NCBI RefSeq assembly: GCF_900091615.1
Contig: NZ_FMIA01000002.1
Span: forward strand, 4,526,001 to 4,590,000
DNA: 64,000 bases
Direction: 5' to 3'
Source: Micromonospora yangpuensis
GTDB lineage: Bacteria; Actinomycetota; Actinomycetes; Mycobacteriales; Micromonosporaceae
Positions 35,884 to 44,190 of this stretch are shown one piece after another (position 1 is the first letter of the stretch; each line of letters begins with the position of its first letter). Made by a program: the position numbers and the translations under genes. The notes beneath the pieces are model-generated. The model did not search any database. It saw only the letters and a list, made by a program, of their open reading frames with translations, and was not told where the DNA came from.

Positions 35884-37184
35884 CCGTGCGTGACGGGCTG
35901 CGCGGCCTGACCACCCGGGGTCGGTCCTTCCTGGCCGCCGCGGTCGCGGCGGCCATCTCCGCCGGCATCCTGGGCGAGAAGGACCTGCTGCGGGTGGCCG
36001 TGCTGCTGGCCGTCCTGCCGTTGCTCGGCGCAGCCTACGTCGGGCGGAGCCGGTACAAGCTGGCCTGCAGCCGGTCACTGGATCCGCACCGGGTGCCGGT
36101 GGGGGCCAGTTCCCGGGTGGTGCTGCGGCTGCAGAACATGTCCCGGCTGCCCACCGGGACGCTGCTGCTGGAGGACCGGCTGCCGTACGCGCTGGGCAGC
36201 CGGCCCCGGGTGGTGCTGGAACGGCTCGGCGCCCACCAGGCCAGCTCGGTGGCGTACACGGTCCGCGCCGACGTGCGCGGCCGGTACGAGGTGGGTCCGC
36301 TGGTGGTCCGGATGACCGACCCGTTCGGGCTCTGCGAGCTGAGCCGGTCCTTCCCCAGCACCGACCACCTGACGGTGATTCCGCAGGTCACCCCCTTGCC
36401 GTCGATCCGGCTGCCCGGCGAGTACGCCGGCAGCGGTGACAGCCGGGCCCGGTCGGTGGCGGTGCACGGCGAGGACGACACGGCGACCCGGGAGTACCGC
36501 CGCGGCGACGACCTGCGCCGGGTGCACTGGAAGTCCACCGCCCGCACCGGTGAGCTGATGGTCCGGCGCGAGGAGCAGCCCTGGGAGAGCCGGGCCACGG
36601 TGGTGCTGGACACCCGCGCGTACGGTCACAAGGGTGACGGGCCGACGGCGAGCTTCGAGTGGGCGGTCTCGGCCGCCGCGAGCGTCGCGGTGCACCTGCG
36701 GCAGTCCGGTTACAAGCTGCGGTTGGTCACCGGCTCCGGGGTGGACGTCGACGCCGGTGAGGGCACCGGGGACGGCATGGTCCTGGACCAGTTGGCCGAC
36801 GTCCGGCTGGACCGGCACATCGAGATCACCGAGCTGGTCCAGCGGGTCCGTCAGCGCGCCGACGGCGGCCTGATCATCGCCCTGCTCGGGTCGCTGAGCC
36901 CCGCCGAGGCGGAGCTGCTGTCCGGGCTGCGCGGCAACGGGGCGACCTGCGTCGGGTTCCTGCTGGACAGCTCGACCTGGCTCAGCCTGCCCCCGAAGGC
37001 CCGGACCGAGGCCGAACACGCGCACGGTACGGCCGCGCTGGCCCTGCTGCAGAACGGCTGGCGGGTGATCGGCGTCGACCACGGCGCCCAACTGCCGGCG
37101 CTCTGGCCCCAGTCGGCCCGGGGCTCGCAGGGCTTCGCGCTGCGGGCGGCGATGGCCGAGACGGTGTCCGGGGGCAGGAAGTGA
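35880..37184 (+). CDS. DUF58-domain membrane protein
   Basis: 434 residues. Two N-terminal transmembrane helices (FLAAAVAAAISAGILG and LLRVAVLLAVLPLLGAAYVG), an extracytoplasmic-type beta region, then the DUF58 signature REYRRGDDLRRVHWKSTARTGELMVR near residue 215 and a von Willebrand A-like fold. Middle gene of the MoxR operon; 4-bp GTGA overlap with the ATPase gene. Function of the complex is not known in actinobacteria; a cell-envelope role is inferred from the transglutaminase partner. Confidence 0.92.
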   Translation: MTVRDGLRGLTTRGRSFLAAAVAAAISAGILGEKDLLRVAVLLAVLPLLGAAYVGRSRYKLACSRSLDPHRVPVGASSRVVLRLQNMSRLPTGTLLLEDRLPYALGSRPRVVLERLGAHQASSVAYTVRADVRGRYEVGPLVVRMTDPFGLCELSRSFPSTDHLTVIPQVTPLPSIRLPGEYAGSGDSRARSVAVHGEDDTATREYRRGDDLRRVHWKSTARTGELMVRREEQPWESRATVVLDTRAYGHKGDGPTASFEWAVSAAASVAVHLRQSGYKLRLVTGSGVDVDAGEGTGDGMVLDQLADVRLDRHIEITELVQRVRQRADGGLIIALLGSLSPAEAELLSGLRGNGATCVGFLLDSSTWLSLPPKARTEAEHAHGTAALALLQNGWRVIGVDHGAQLPALWPQSARGSQGFALRAAMAETVSGGRK

Positions 37185-37212
37185 CGATCGACCAGTGGAA
37201 CGGAGTGGCGTG

Positions 37213-39687
37213 GTGACCGCGCACCGCAATCTCGGCTTCGTCGCGGCGGCGGCGACGCTGCTGGCCTCGGCGCCGTTGTCGGCCATCTTCGAACGGTGGA
37301 CCTGGCTGATCCAGTCGGCTGTCGTGGTGGCCGCGGTGGCCGGCGTGGCGGCGTTGACCCGGCTGGTCCGGGCCCCGCTGTGGGGCCAGGTGCTGGGCAT
37401 GCTCGCCGGTCTGCTGCTCGCCCTGAACTGGCTCTTCCCCAGCGGCAGCGGGCTGGCCGCGCTGGTGCCCACCCCGGGCACCTTCGCGCACTTCGGCACC
37501 CTGCTCGGCGCGTCGCTGGAGGACATGCGCTCGTACGGGGTGAAGGTGCCGGACACCGACCCGTTGCTCTTCCTCGCCGTGCTCGGCATCGGCGCGGTGG
37601 CGGTGGTGGTCGACGTGCTCACCGTCGGGCTGCGCCGGCCGGCGCTGGCCGGCCTGCCGATGCTCGCGATCTACTCGGTGCCGGTCGCCGTCTACGTCGA
37701 CAGCGTGCCCGCCGTGCCGTTCGTGGTCGGTGCCGTGGGCTACCTGTGGCTGCTGGTCACCGACAACATCGTCCGGGTACGCCGGTTCGGTCGCCGGTTC
37801 ACCGGTGAGGGCCGCGACGTCCACGTCTGGGAGGCGTCCCCACTGGCCGCGGCCGGCCGGCGGTTGGCGGTGGTCGGGGTGGCGTTGGCCGTCGTGCTGC
37901 CGCTGGCGGTGCCGGGGATGTCCGGTGGGCTGCTCAACCGGCTGGGCAACGGGGCGGGCACCGGCACCGGCGGCCCCGGACAGGGCGGCGCGCCCGGTCG
38001 GATCGACCTGTTCGCCTCGCTCAGCGGCCAGCTCAACCAGTCCCAGGTCACCGACCTGATCAAGGTGACCACCACCGAGCCGAACCCGTTCTACCTGCGG
38101 TACGGGGTGGCCGACGTGCTGGAACCCAACGGCTTCCGGGTCCGTAGTCCCAGTGGCCGGTCGGTCGCCCAGGAGCTGCCCGACCCGACCGCGCGGGCCG
38201 CGAGCGGCGTCGAGCAACGCCAGTACCGGGCCACGGTGGAGATCAGCCGGGACCTCATCATGCCGCTGCTGCCGACCTACGCCGAGCCGGTGCGCACCGA
38301 GGACCTCAGCGGCAATTGGCTCTACGACCCCAACCTGCAGGTGCTCTTCTCCAACCGGGAGACCTCGCGGGGCAAGCAGTACTCGTTCGACTACGTACGC
38401 TCGGCGTTCACGCCCGACCAGCTGCGGGCGGCGCGTACCCTGCCGGCGGAGAACGAGATGCGGCGCCGGTACACCAACACCCCGCCGGTGACGGAGGTCG
38501 AGCAGCTGGTCAGTGGGTTGGTCCAGGGGCAGCGCACCGACTACGACAAGGTCCGCGCGATCTACGAGTACTTCTCCGCGGAGAACGGTTTCAGCTACCG
38601 GCTGAGCACCGAGGGCGGCACCAGCGGCCAGGACATCGTCAACTTCCTGGACAACAAGGTCGGTTTCTGCCAGCAGTACGCCGCCGCGATGGCGTGGCTG
38701 GTGCGGGCGGCGGGCATCCCGGCCCGGGTGGCGTTCGGCTTCACCAACGGCAGCCAGCGGGACGGCAACACGTACACGCTCACCAACCGCAACCTGCACG
38801 CCTGGACGGAGGTCTACTTCGACCGGTTCGGCTGGGTGCCGTTCGACGCCACGCCCACCTACGGGGTGCAGGGGTCGACCCGCTCCGAGTGGGCCCCGGA
38901 CACCGACGCGCCCGAGCCGACCAGTCCCGAGGCCGACACCCCGGCCGCACCGGACGACCCGGCCGCGCCGGCTCCGGCCGAGCAGCAGGACGCCGCCGAG
39001 CAGGACATCGACACCGGCTTCGACCCGGCCGGTGGCGCACCGGTCGACGAGTCGCCCCGCTGGCCGTGGTGGACGCTGGGGATCCTCGGTCTGCTGGCGC
39101 TCTCGGCCGCACCGGCGCTGCTCCGGCTGGCGCTGCGTCGACGGCGGGCCCGCCCGACGGCGGTCACCGCCCCGGCGACGACGGTGGACGACCCGACCGG
39201 GTCGACCGCTACCGGCGACCGGCAGCTGGTGGTCGAGGTGGACGCCGACCGGGCCCGGGCGCACGCCCACGCCGCGTGGGACGAGCTGGTGGACACGCTT
39301 GTCGACTACCGGGTCCCGGTGGACCGGACGGAGACGCCCCGGGCCACCGCCGACCGGCTGGCCGGTGCCGCCCTGACCGGGCACGCCTCCGCCGCCACGG
39401 CGGCCCGGCTGCTCGGTCACGCCGAAGAACGGGCCCGGTACGCCCGCACTCCGCTGACCGGCGAGGACCTGCCGCCCGCACTGCACACGGTGCGCAGCGC
39501 GCTGGCCGAGCAGGCCAACCGGAGGACCCGGCTGGTGGCGACGGTCCTGCCCCCGTCGACGCTGCTGCGCTGGCGGACGGCCCTGGCGGAGTCGTCGGCC
39601 CGGCTGGTGGCCGCCTCGGGGCAGCTACGCCAGCGGCTGGTGCGCTGGAGTCCCCGGCGGCTCATCGCCGACCGCGCCACCCGCTGA
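37213..39687 (+). CDS. TgpA-type transmembrane transglutaminase-like protein
   Basis: 824 residues. Five or six N-terminal transmembrane helices (DUF3488), a large extracytoplasmic part, then a transglutaminase-like core with Cys near 486 (VGFCQQYAAAMAWLVRAAGIP), His near 528 (NLHAWTEVYF) and Asp near 544 (PFDATPTYG), a Pro/Ala/Asp linker, one more transmembrane helix near residue 620 and a C-terminal cytoplasmic DUF4129-like region. The GTG at 37213 has GGAG 7 nt upstream; two earlier in-frame GTGs (37195, 37210) are possible. Third gene of the MoxR-DUF58 operon. Confidence 0.92.
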   Translation: MTAHRNLGFVAAAATLLASAPLSAIFERWTWLIQSAVVVAAVAGVAALTRLVRAPLWGQVLGMLAGLLLALNWLFPSGSGLAALVPTPGTFAHFGTLLGASLEDMRSYGVKVPDTDPLLFLAVLGIGAVAVVVDVLTVGLRRPALAGLPMLAIYSVPVAVYVDSVPAVPFVVGAVGYLWLLVTDNIVRVRRFGRRFTGEGRDVHVWEASPLAAAGRRLAVVGVALAVVLPLAVPGMSGGLLNRLGNGAGTGTGGPGQGGAPGRIDLFASLSGQLNQSQVTDLIKVTTTEPNPFYLRYGVADVLEPNGFRVRSPSGRSVAQELPDPTARAASGVEQRQYRATVEISRDLIMPLLPTYAEPVRTEDLSGNWLYDPNLQVLFSNRETSRGKQYSFDYVRSAFTPDQLRAARTLPAENEMRRRYTNTPPVTEVEQLVSGLVQGQRTDYDKVRAIYEYFSAENGFSYRLSTEGGTSGQDIVNFLDNKVGFCQQYAAAMAWLVRAAGIPARVAFGFTNGSQRDGNTYTLTNRNLHAWTEVYFDRFGWVPFDATPTYGVQGSTRSEWAPDTDAPEPTSPEADTPAAPDDPAAPAPAEQQDAAEQDIDTGFDPAGGAPVDESPRWPWWTLGILGLLALSAAPALLRLALRRRRARPTAVTAPATTVDDPTGSTATGDRQLVVEVDADRARAHAHAAWDELVDTLVDYRVPVDRTETPRATADRLAGAALTGHASAATAARLLGHAEERARYARTPLTGEDLPPALHTVRSALAEQANRRTRLVATVLPPSTLLRWRTALAESSARLVAASGQLRQRLVRWSPRRLIADRATR

Positions 39688-39702
39688 CGGCGAGCTGACA
39701 CC

Positions 39703-39736
39703 GCGGCCGCCCGGGACAGTCGTCCCGGGCGGCCGC
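39703..39736. terminator. Terminator hairpin after the MoxR operon
   Basis: Perfect 15-bp inverted repeat GCGGCCGCCCGGGAC / GTCCCGGGCGGCCGC with a 4-nt loop, 15 bp after the transglutaminase stop. It has no T-tract, as is common in high-GC actinobacteria. It lies between convergent genes. Confidence 0.8.
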
Positions 39737-39764
39737 ATCATGACGGGGATCGGTGTGCCGGGCG

Positions 39765-39800
39765 GACGTGACGGGCGTGACGGACGTGACGGGCGTGACG
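39765..39800. repeat. 9-bp tandem repeat, 4 copies
   Basis: Alternating units GACGTGACG and GGCGTGACG (an 18-bp unit repeated twice) in the noncoding space between the transglutaminase and DUF3040 genes. The rest of 39801-39985 is GC-rich with repeated GGCTCAGCGA-like words and no gene. Confidence 0.8.
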
Positions 39801-39985
39801 GGCTCTCAACGGGCAGCAAGATGCCACGAGGCTCGTCGGCTCCGCGACCTGCCTCGTGGCTGCTGGCTCGTCCCGCCCACTGTGCCGGCAGGACGAGCTG
39901 ACCCATCAGGCCGGCTCAGCGAGCTGGTCCAAGCCCAGCGAGCTGAACCGGCTCCCTATCGGACCGGCTCAGCGACCGGCCCGGC

Positions 39986-40381
39986 TCAGCGGTGCCCTTC
40001 CGGGCGCTGCCGCCACCGGTCCTCCATCCGGTCCAGCATCGACGACCGACGCCCCGAACGGCCCCGGGGCCGCCGGCGGCTCGTCGTGCCACCCACCACG
40101 TGCAGGTCCGGTGACTGGGCCCGACGATGCGACTGCACCGCGAACGCCGCCGAGGCCAGCATCACGACGAAACCCGCCACCGCCAGCGGCGGCGTCTTGA
40201 TCACCGCGCCGTAGACCAGTAGGGCGAGGCCAACGATGATCACGGCGGCAGCGACGAGCAGGCGACGCCGCGCGTGGAAACGCGGGTCGCTGGCGCGCAC
40301 GGCCGAGGCGAATTTGGGGTCCTCGGCAAGCGACTGCTCGATCTGCTCGAACAGCCGCTGCTCGTGCTCCGAGAGCGGCAC
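39986..40381 (-). CDS. DUF3040-family membrane protein
   Basis: 131 residues. MPLSEHEQRLFEQIEQSLAEDP followed by ASDPRF is the DUF3040 signature; two transmembrane helices follow (about 40-80), then a basic tail. Small actinobacterial membrane protein of unknown function, frequently found beside dcw genes or dinB. GTG start with GGGGAGGAG upstream; a TAGACT -10 box on the minus strand at 40458-40463 may drive it. Confidence 0.9.
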   Translation of the reverse strand: MPLSEHEQRLFEQIEQSLAEDPKFASAVRASDPRFHARRRLLVAAAVIIVGLALLVYGAVIKTPPLAVAGFVVMLASAAFAVQSHRRAQSPDLHVVGGTTSRRRPRGRSGRRSSMLDRMEDRWRQRPEGHR

Positions 40382-40457
40382 GGCACTCCTCCCCGGTCAC
40401 ATGGGTCGGCCCACTCGGGTCGACAGACCGTGGCAGCCATTCGGCTGCTTACCCGCA

Positions 40458-40463
40458 AGTCTA
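40458..40463 (-). promoter_or_regulatory. Candidate -10 box of the DUF3040 gene
   Basis: TAGACT, with TTCCGA 16 nt upstream as a weak -35. It lies about 75 bp before the GTG, inside the 115-bp gap after dinB. Confidence 0.4.
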
Positions 40464-40496
40464 CGAGGGGGGTCGCGCGTCGGAAAGCGGGACGAC

Positions 40497-41798
40497 CTAC
40501 GGGTGGGGAGGATTTTCGTTTCGACGGGGATCGGCCCTGCCGAGCAGACTGGCCGGACCTATGACGGACCGCCCGAATCGGGCAGCCGCGGCGTCCGCCG
40601 CGGCCTCCGCCTCCCGCCAGCCGCGCTCGGGAGCGCCGAGCGCGAGTTGCTGTGGGGTCTGGGCCGCCGCGGCCAGACCCTCCATCCGGAGCCCGACCAG
40701 TCGGATCGGCTCGGTCGGGTCCAGAGCGGTGAACAACGCCCAGCCGGTGTCGAACATCTCCCGGGCGGTGTCCGTCGGCACGTCGAGGGTGCGGGACCGG
40801 CTGACGGTGCGAAAGTCCGCCCACCGCACCTTCACCGCGACCGTCCGCCCGACCTGGCCGGCTCGGCGCATCCGGGAACCTACCCGCTCGGCGAGCGAGA
40901 GCAGGGCCCGGCGGATCTCCTCGGGGTCGGTGACGTCCACCTCGAAGGTCACCTCGGCACCTATCGACTTTTCCACCTGCTCCGGCACGACCCGGCGGTG
41001 GTCCCGCCCGGTGGCCAGGGCGTGCAGGTGCGTGGCGGCGGCCTCGCCGAGGGCCCGGCGCAGCATGCCGGCGGGTGCCTCGGCGAGATCACCGATGGTG
41101 TTCAGGCCGAGCCGGTGCAGGGTCGCCGCCGAGCGCTCCCCCACCCCCCACAGCGCCGAGACCGGCAACGGGTGCAGGAACTCGATCACCCGGGCGGCCG
41201 GCACCACCAACAGGCCGTCGGGTTTGGCCCGGGTGGAGCCGAGCTTGGCCACGAACTTCGTCGAGGCCACCCCCACCGAGCAGGTAAGCCCCAGCTCCCG
41301 CACGACGCGGGCCCGGATCAGCCGGGCGATCTCCACCGGCCGGCCGAACAGCCGCCGGGCCCCGGCCACGTCGAGGAACGCCTCGTCGAGCGAGAGGGGC
41401 TCGACCAGCGGGGTGACGTCCCGGAAGATCGCCATCACCGCCCGCGACGCCGCCGTGTACCGGGTGAAGTCCGGCGGCAGGTAGACCGCGTGGGGACAGA
41501 GCGCCCGGGCCCGCGCGGTCGGCATGGCGCTGCGGACGCCGTACCGGCGGGCCTCGTAGCTGGCGGAGCTGACCACGCCGCGGTTGCCGACCCCACCCAC
41601 GACCACCGGCCGACCCCGCAGCTCGGGGCGGTGCCGCACCTCGACCGAGGCGAAGAAGGCGTCCATGTCGACGTGCAGGATCGAGCACCCGGTGTCGTCC
41701 GCGTCCGGGCCGGCGCCCGGACCGAGACCCGCGCCCGGACCGAAGCCCGGACCGAAGCGTGGATCACCACCGCGCGGCAACCACTGGCTACGCCCCAT
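40497..41798 (-). CDS. dinB: DNA polymerase IV (Y family)
   Basis: 433 residues. Palm catalytic motifs ILHVDMDAFFASVEVR and SLDEAFLDVAGARRLFG, thumb GVGERSAATLHRLGLNTIGDLA and a little-finger domain; all acidic catalytic residues are present, unlike ImuB. Translesion polymerase. A short Gly/Pro-rich N-terminal extension (repeated FGPG/LGPGAGP) precedes the fold. No LexA box is visible upstream; it follows the phosphodiesterase gene by 38 bp and may be cotranscribed. Confidence 0.94.
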   Translation of the reverse strand: MGRSQWLPRGGDPRFGPGFGPGAGLGPGAGPDADDTGCSILHVDMDAFFASVEVRHRPELRGRPVVVGGVGNRGVVSSASYEARRYGVRSAMPTARARALCPHAVYLPPDFTRYTAASRAVMAIFRDVTPLVEPLSLDEAFLDVAGARRLFGRPVEIARLIRARVVRELGLTCSVGVASTKFVAKLGSTRAKPDGLLVVPAARVIEFLHPLPVSALWGVGERSAATLHRLGLNTIGDLAEAPAGMLRRALGEAAATHLHALATGRDHRRVVPEQVEKSIGAEVTFEVDVTDPEEIRRALLSLAERVGSRMRRAGQVGRTVAVKVRWADFRTVSRSRTLDVPTDTAREMFDTGWALFTALDPTEPIRLVGLRMEGLAAAAQTPQQLALGAPERGWREAEAAADAAAARFGRSVIGPASLLGRADPRRNENPPHP

Positions 41799-41836
41799 CC
41801 CCGCAGGTTAGCCGCCGGCTACGACAACCTGGCCGG

Positions 41837-43006
41837 TCAGCCCCGTACGACCAGCAGCGGGACGGTCATCTCGACGGCGGTGTCCGCGCCGTGGTACCCC
41901 ACCAGCCGGGACGCCATCGGCGGCTCGGACCGGGTGGCCACCACCGCGTGGGTGTCCCGGCAGATCACCACCACGTCACCGAGGCGCGCCAGGTGCTCCG
42001 GGGCCACCGGCCCGAACCAGCCGGTGGCCACCGCCTCGTCGCGGGTGAGCACCCGGGCGGCGGCACCCAGCGTCGCCGACCAGGCGGCCAGCACGTCGTG
42101 CTCTGCTCCTGGCTCGACGTGCAGGTAGCGGACCCGGGGCTCGCCCGTGACCAGCCGCACCCCGGCCCGCAGAAGCGGATCGGCGTCCACGTCGAAGCGG
42201 TGTTCCACCGGGATGTTGAGCTGCCCGTGGTCGGCGGTGACCAGCAGCGCCGCATCCGCCGGCAGTCCGTCGACCAGCCGGGCCAGCAGCGCGTCCAGCT
42301 CGGCCACGGCGACCCGCCAGTGCGGCGAGTCGACGCCGGTGACGTGCCCCCACCGGTCCACGTCCGGGTGGTAGCCGGAGACCAGGGTCGGCCCGGTGCC
42401 GGCGGCCAGCGCGGTCAGCAGCTCGACGGCGAGCGCGTCGAGGTCGGCGGCGCCCCGGAAGTCACCACCCCGGTTCGCGGCCAGGGTCAGGCCACTGCCG
42501 CCGTGTTCCGGGCGGCTGACCACGGTCGTGGTGACTCCGGCGGCCCGGGCCCGCTGCAACTGGGTGGGCACCGGCTGCCAGCGCGCCGGATCCGGATCGT
42601 CGCCCCACTCGATGTGGCTGAGCACCCGGTCGCTGCCGGGCACCCGGACCCGGAAGCCGAGCACCCCGTGCTCGCCCGGCGCGACCCCGGTGCCCAACGT
42701 CACCAGGCTGGTCGGGGTGGTCGACGGGAAGCCGGTCACGATCGGTCGGCCGGCGGTCGCGGCGAGGCCGGCCAGCGTCGGCGCGTGCGGGGCGGCCACC
42801 GGGATCTGGTACCAGCCGAGGCCGTCGACGAGCAGCACGGCGATCCGGCGTACCCCGGCCAGCCGGGGCGCCAGCCCCAACCGGTCGACCGCACCCGGCA
42901 CCCCGAGCACGGCCAGCGCGCTGGGCAGCACGTCGACCAGACCGTCCCCGGCGTAGCGGGGCGCCACCGGCGTCAACGGGTCCGCCGGCGGAACGTAGCG
43001 GCTCAT
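41837..43006 (-). CDS. Alkaline-phosphatase-superfamily nucleotide pyrophosphatase/phosphodiesterase-like protein
   Basis: 389 residues. AVLLVDGLGW (metal-binding Asp), GFPSTTPTSLVTLGTG (Thr/Ser nucleophile), HPDVDRWGHVTG and TADHGQLNIP (metal-binding Asp/His) match the type I phosphodiesterase/nucleotide pyrophosphatase fold. No signal peptide, so probably cytoplasmic. Substrate unknown. The ATG overlaps the methyltransferase stop by 4 bp, indicating an operon methyltransferase-phosphodiesterase-dinB. Confidence 0.88.
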   Translation of the reverse strand: MSRYVPPADPLTPVAPRYAGDGLVDVLPSALAVLGVPGAVDRLGLAPRLAGVRRIAVLLVDGLGWYQIPVAAPHAPTLAGLAATAGRPIVTGFPSTTPTSLVTLGTGVAPGEHGVLGFRVRVPGSDRVLSHIEWGDDPDPARWQPVPTQLQRARAAGVTTTVVSRPEHGGSGLTLAANRGGDFRGAADLDALAVELLTALAAGTGPTLVSGYHPDVDRWGHVTGVDSPHWRVAVAELDALLARLVDGLPADAALLVTADHGQLNIPVEHRFDVDADPLLRAGVRLVTGEPRVRYLHVEPGAEHDVLAAWSATLGAAARVLTRDEAVATGWFGPVAPEHLARLGDVVVICRDTHAVVATRSEPPMASRLVGYHGADTAVEMTVPLLVVRG

Positions 43007-43752
43007 GCCGGCCGACGGGCGAAGACGTGCAGCGCGGCGGCCAGGTCCCGGTAGGGCGACCGGCCGGCTAGGGCCTGTTCCAGGTCGAGCAGGGCCGCCG
43101 GCTGGCTGTCGGCCACCGCGGCGGGCAGCAGGTCGGCCAGGACCCGTACCCCGTGGATCTCCTCGACCACCGCCCCGGCGGCGCGCAGCAGGTCGGCGGC
43201 GCTGTCGGCGTCGTAACGGCGGCGCAGGGTGTCCTTGGGGCCGGCGGTGCCGGCCGGGTCGGCGGCGAGCGTGGCGGCGGTGTCCAGGTGGCCGTTTGTC
43301 GCGCGGGCCAGCACCGCGGCGGCCCGGCCGGCGACCAGCACGCTGGCCGCGCCGCCCGGCCGCAGCGCGGCGACCAGGGCCGCCACCACCGGGGCCGGGT
43401 CGTCGACCACCTCCAGGACGGCATGGCAGAGCACCAGGTCGACGCTGCCCGGCTCGACCAGACCGGCGAGCGCGTCGCCGTCGCCCTGCACGGCGCGTAC
43501 CCGGTCGGCGACCCCGGCCTCGGCGGCCCGGCGGGTCAACGCGGCGAGCGCGTCGGGGCTGGCGTCGACCACGGTGACCTGGTGTCCGGCCCGGGCCAGC
43601 GGCACGGCGAAACCGCCGGTGCCGCCGCCCACGTCGAGCACGGTCAGTCGGTCACCGCCGCGCCGTTCCAGCTCGGCCCGGAGCACCGACCAGATCACGG
43701 CGGTACGCGGGGTCAACGGCGGCCCGGCGAGCGGGTCTCGGGTCTGCTCCAC
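43003..43752 (-). CDS. Class I SAM-dependent methyltransferase
   Basis: 249 residues. SAM-binding motif I LTVLDVGGGTGGFAVPLA, acidic motif VTVVDASPDALAAL, LVLCHAVLEVVDDP and LRPGGAASVLVAG. The general layout resembles SmtA/UbiE-like small-molecule methyltransferases; substrate unknown. I chose the GTG at 43752 because a TAGGCT -10 ends 7 nt upstream, making it leaderless; a GTG 18 bp earlier overlaps that -10. Confidence 0.88.
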   Translation of the reverse strand: MEQTRDPLAGPPLTPRTAVIWSVLRAELERRGGDRLTVLDVGGGTGGFAVPLARAGHQVTVVDASPDALAALTRRAAEAGVADRVRAVQGDGDALAGLVEPGSVDLVLCHAVLEVVDDPAPVVAALVAALRPGGAASVLVAGRAAAVLARATNGHLDTAATLAADPAGTAGPKDTLRRRYDADSAADLLRAAGAVVEEIHGVRVLADLLPAAVADSQPAALLDLEQALAGRSPYRDLAAALHVFARRPA

Positions 43753-43759
43753 CCGGTCG

Positions 43760-43765
43760 AGCCTA
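43760..43765 (-). promoter_or_regulatory. -10 box of the leaderless methyltransferase transcript
   Basis: TAGGCT on the minus strand, 7 nt before the GTG at 43752; same sequence and spacing as upstream of the LON-domain gene. Confidence 0.55.
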
Positions 43766-43824
43766 GTCACGGCCGCCCGGGCGCGCAGGGCCCCCTCCGG
43801 TGCCCCGCAGGTGTGGCCCCGGGG

Positions 43825-43998
43825 TCACACCTGGTTGGTGGCGGGAGGCTCGTCCTCGGCGCGGGACCGGCGGTCGTTGGCCACCGGGCCGTCGGTCACC
43901 GCGTACTCCCGCGACTCGGCGTGGTGGACCGGTACCCACCCCGCACCGAGCCGGGTCCGCCGCGTGTTGGCCACCGCGTTGTAGCCGTTGTTGCCCAT
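43825..43998 (-). CDS. Small basic protein, function unknown
   Basis: 57 residues from an ATG with GAGAGGAAG upstream: it starts MGNNGYNAVANTRRTRLG and ends DEPPATNQV. Polar, no membrane helix, no Cys. The well-formed ribosome-binding site, ordered mixed-composition sequence and gene-sized spacing from neighbours favour a real gene, but I do not recognise a family. An in-frame upstream extension of 23 codons is less likely. Confidence 0.5.
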   Translation of the reverse strand: MGNNGYNAVANTRRTRLGAGWVPVHHAESREYAVTDGPVANDRRSRAEDEPPATNQV

Positions 43999-44190
43999 GC
44001 TGTTGTTCTTCCTCTCCACGGACGACGAGATCACCAGATCTTCGCCGGCACCCGACGGGACCAACAAGATGCTCCCGTGAGGCGGCTACGCGCGAGTCTC
44101 TCCCGAGAATCGTCGCGGTAAACAGCGTTGTGACATTGTCGACGGTTCGCCACCGGTCCGCGACCGCCGCGCCGGACCGGCGGCGCGGGC

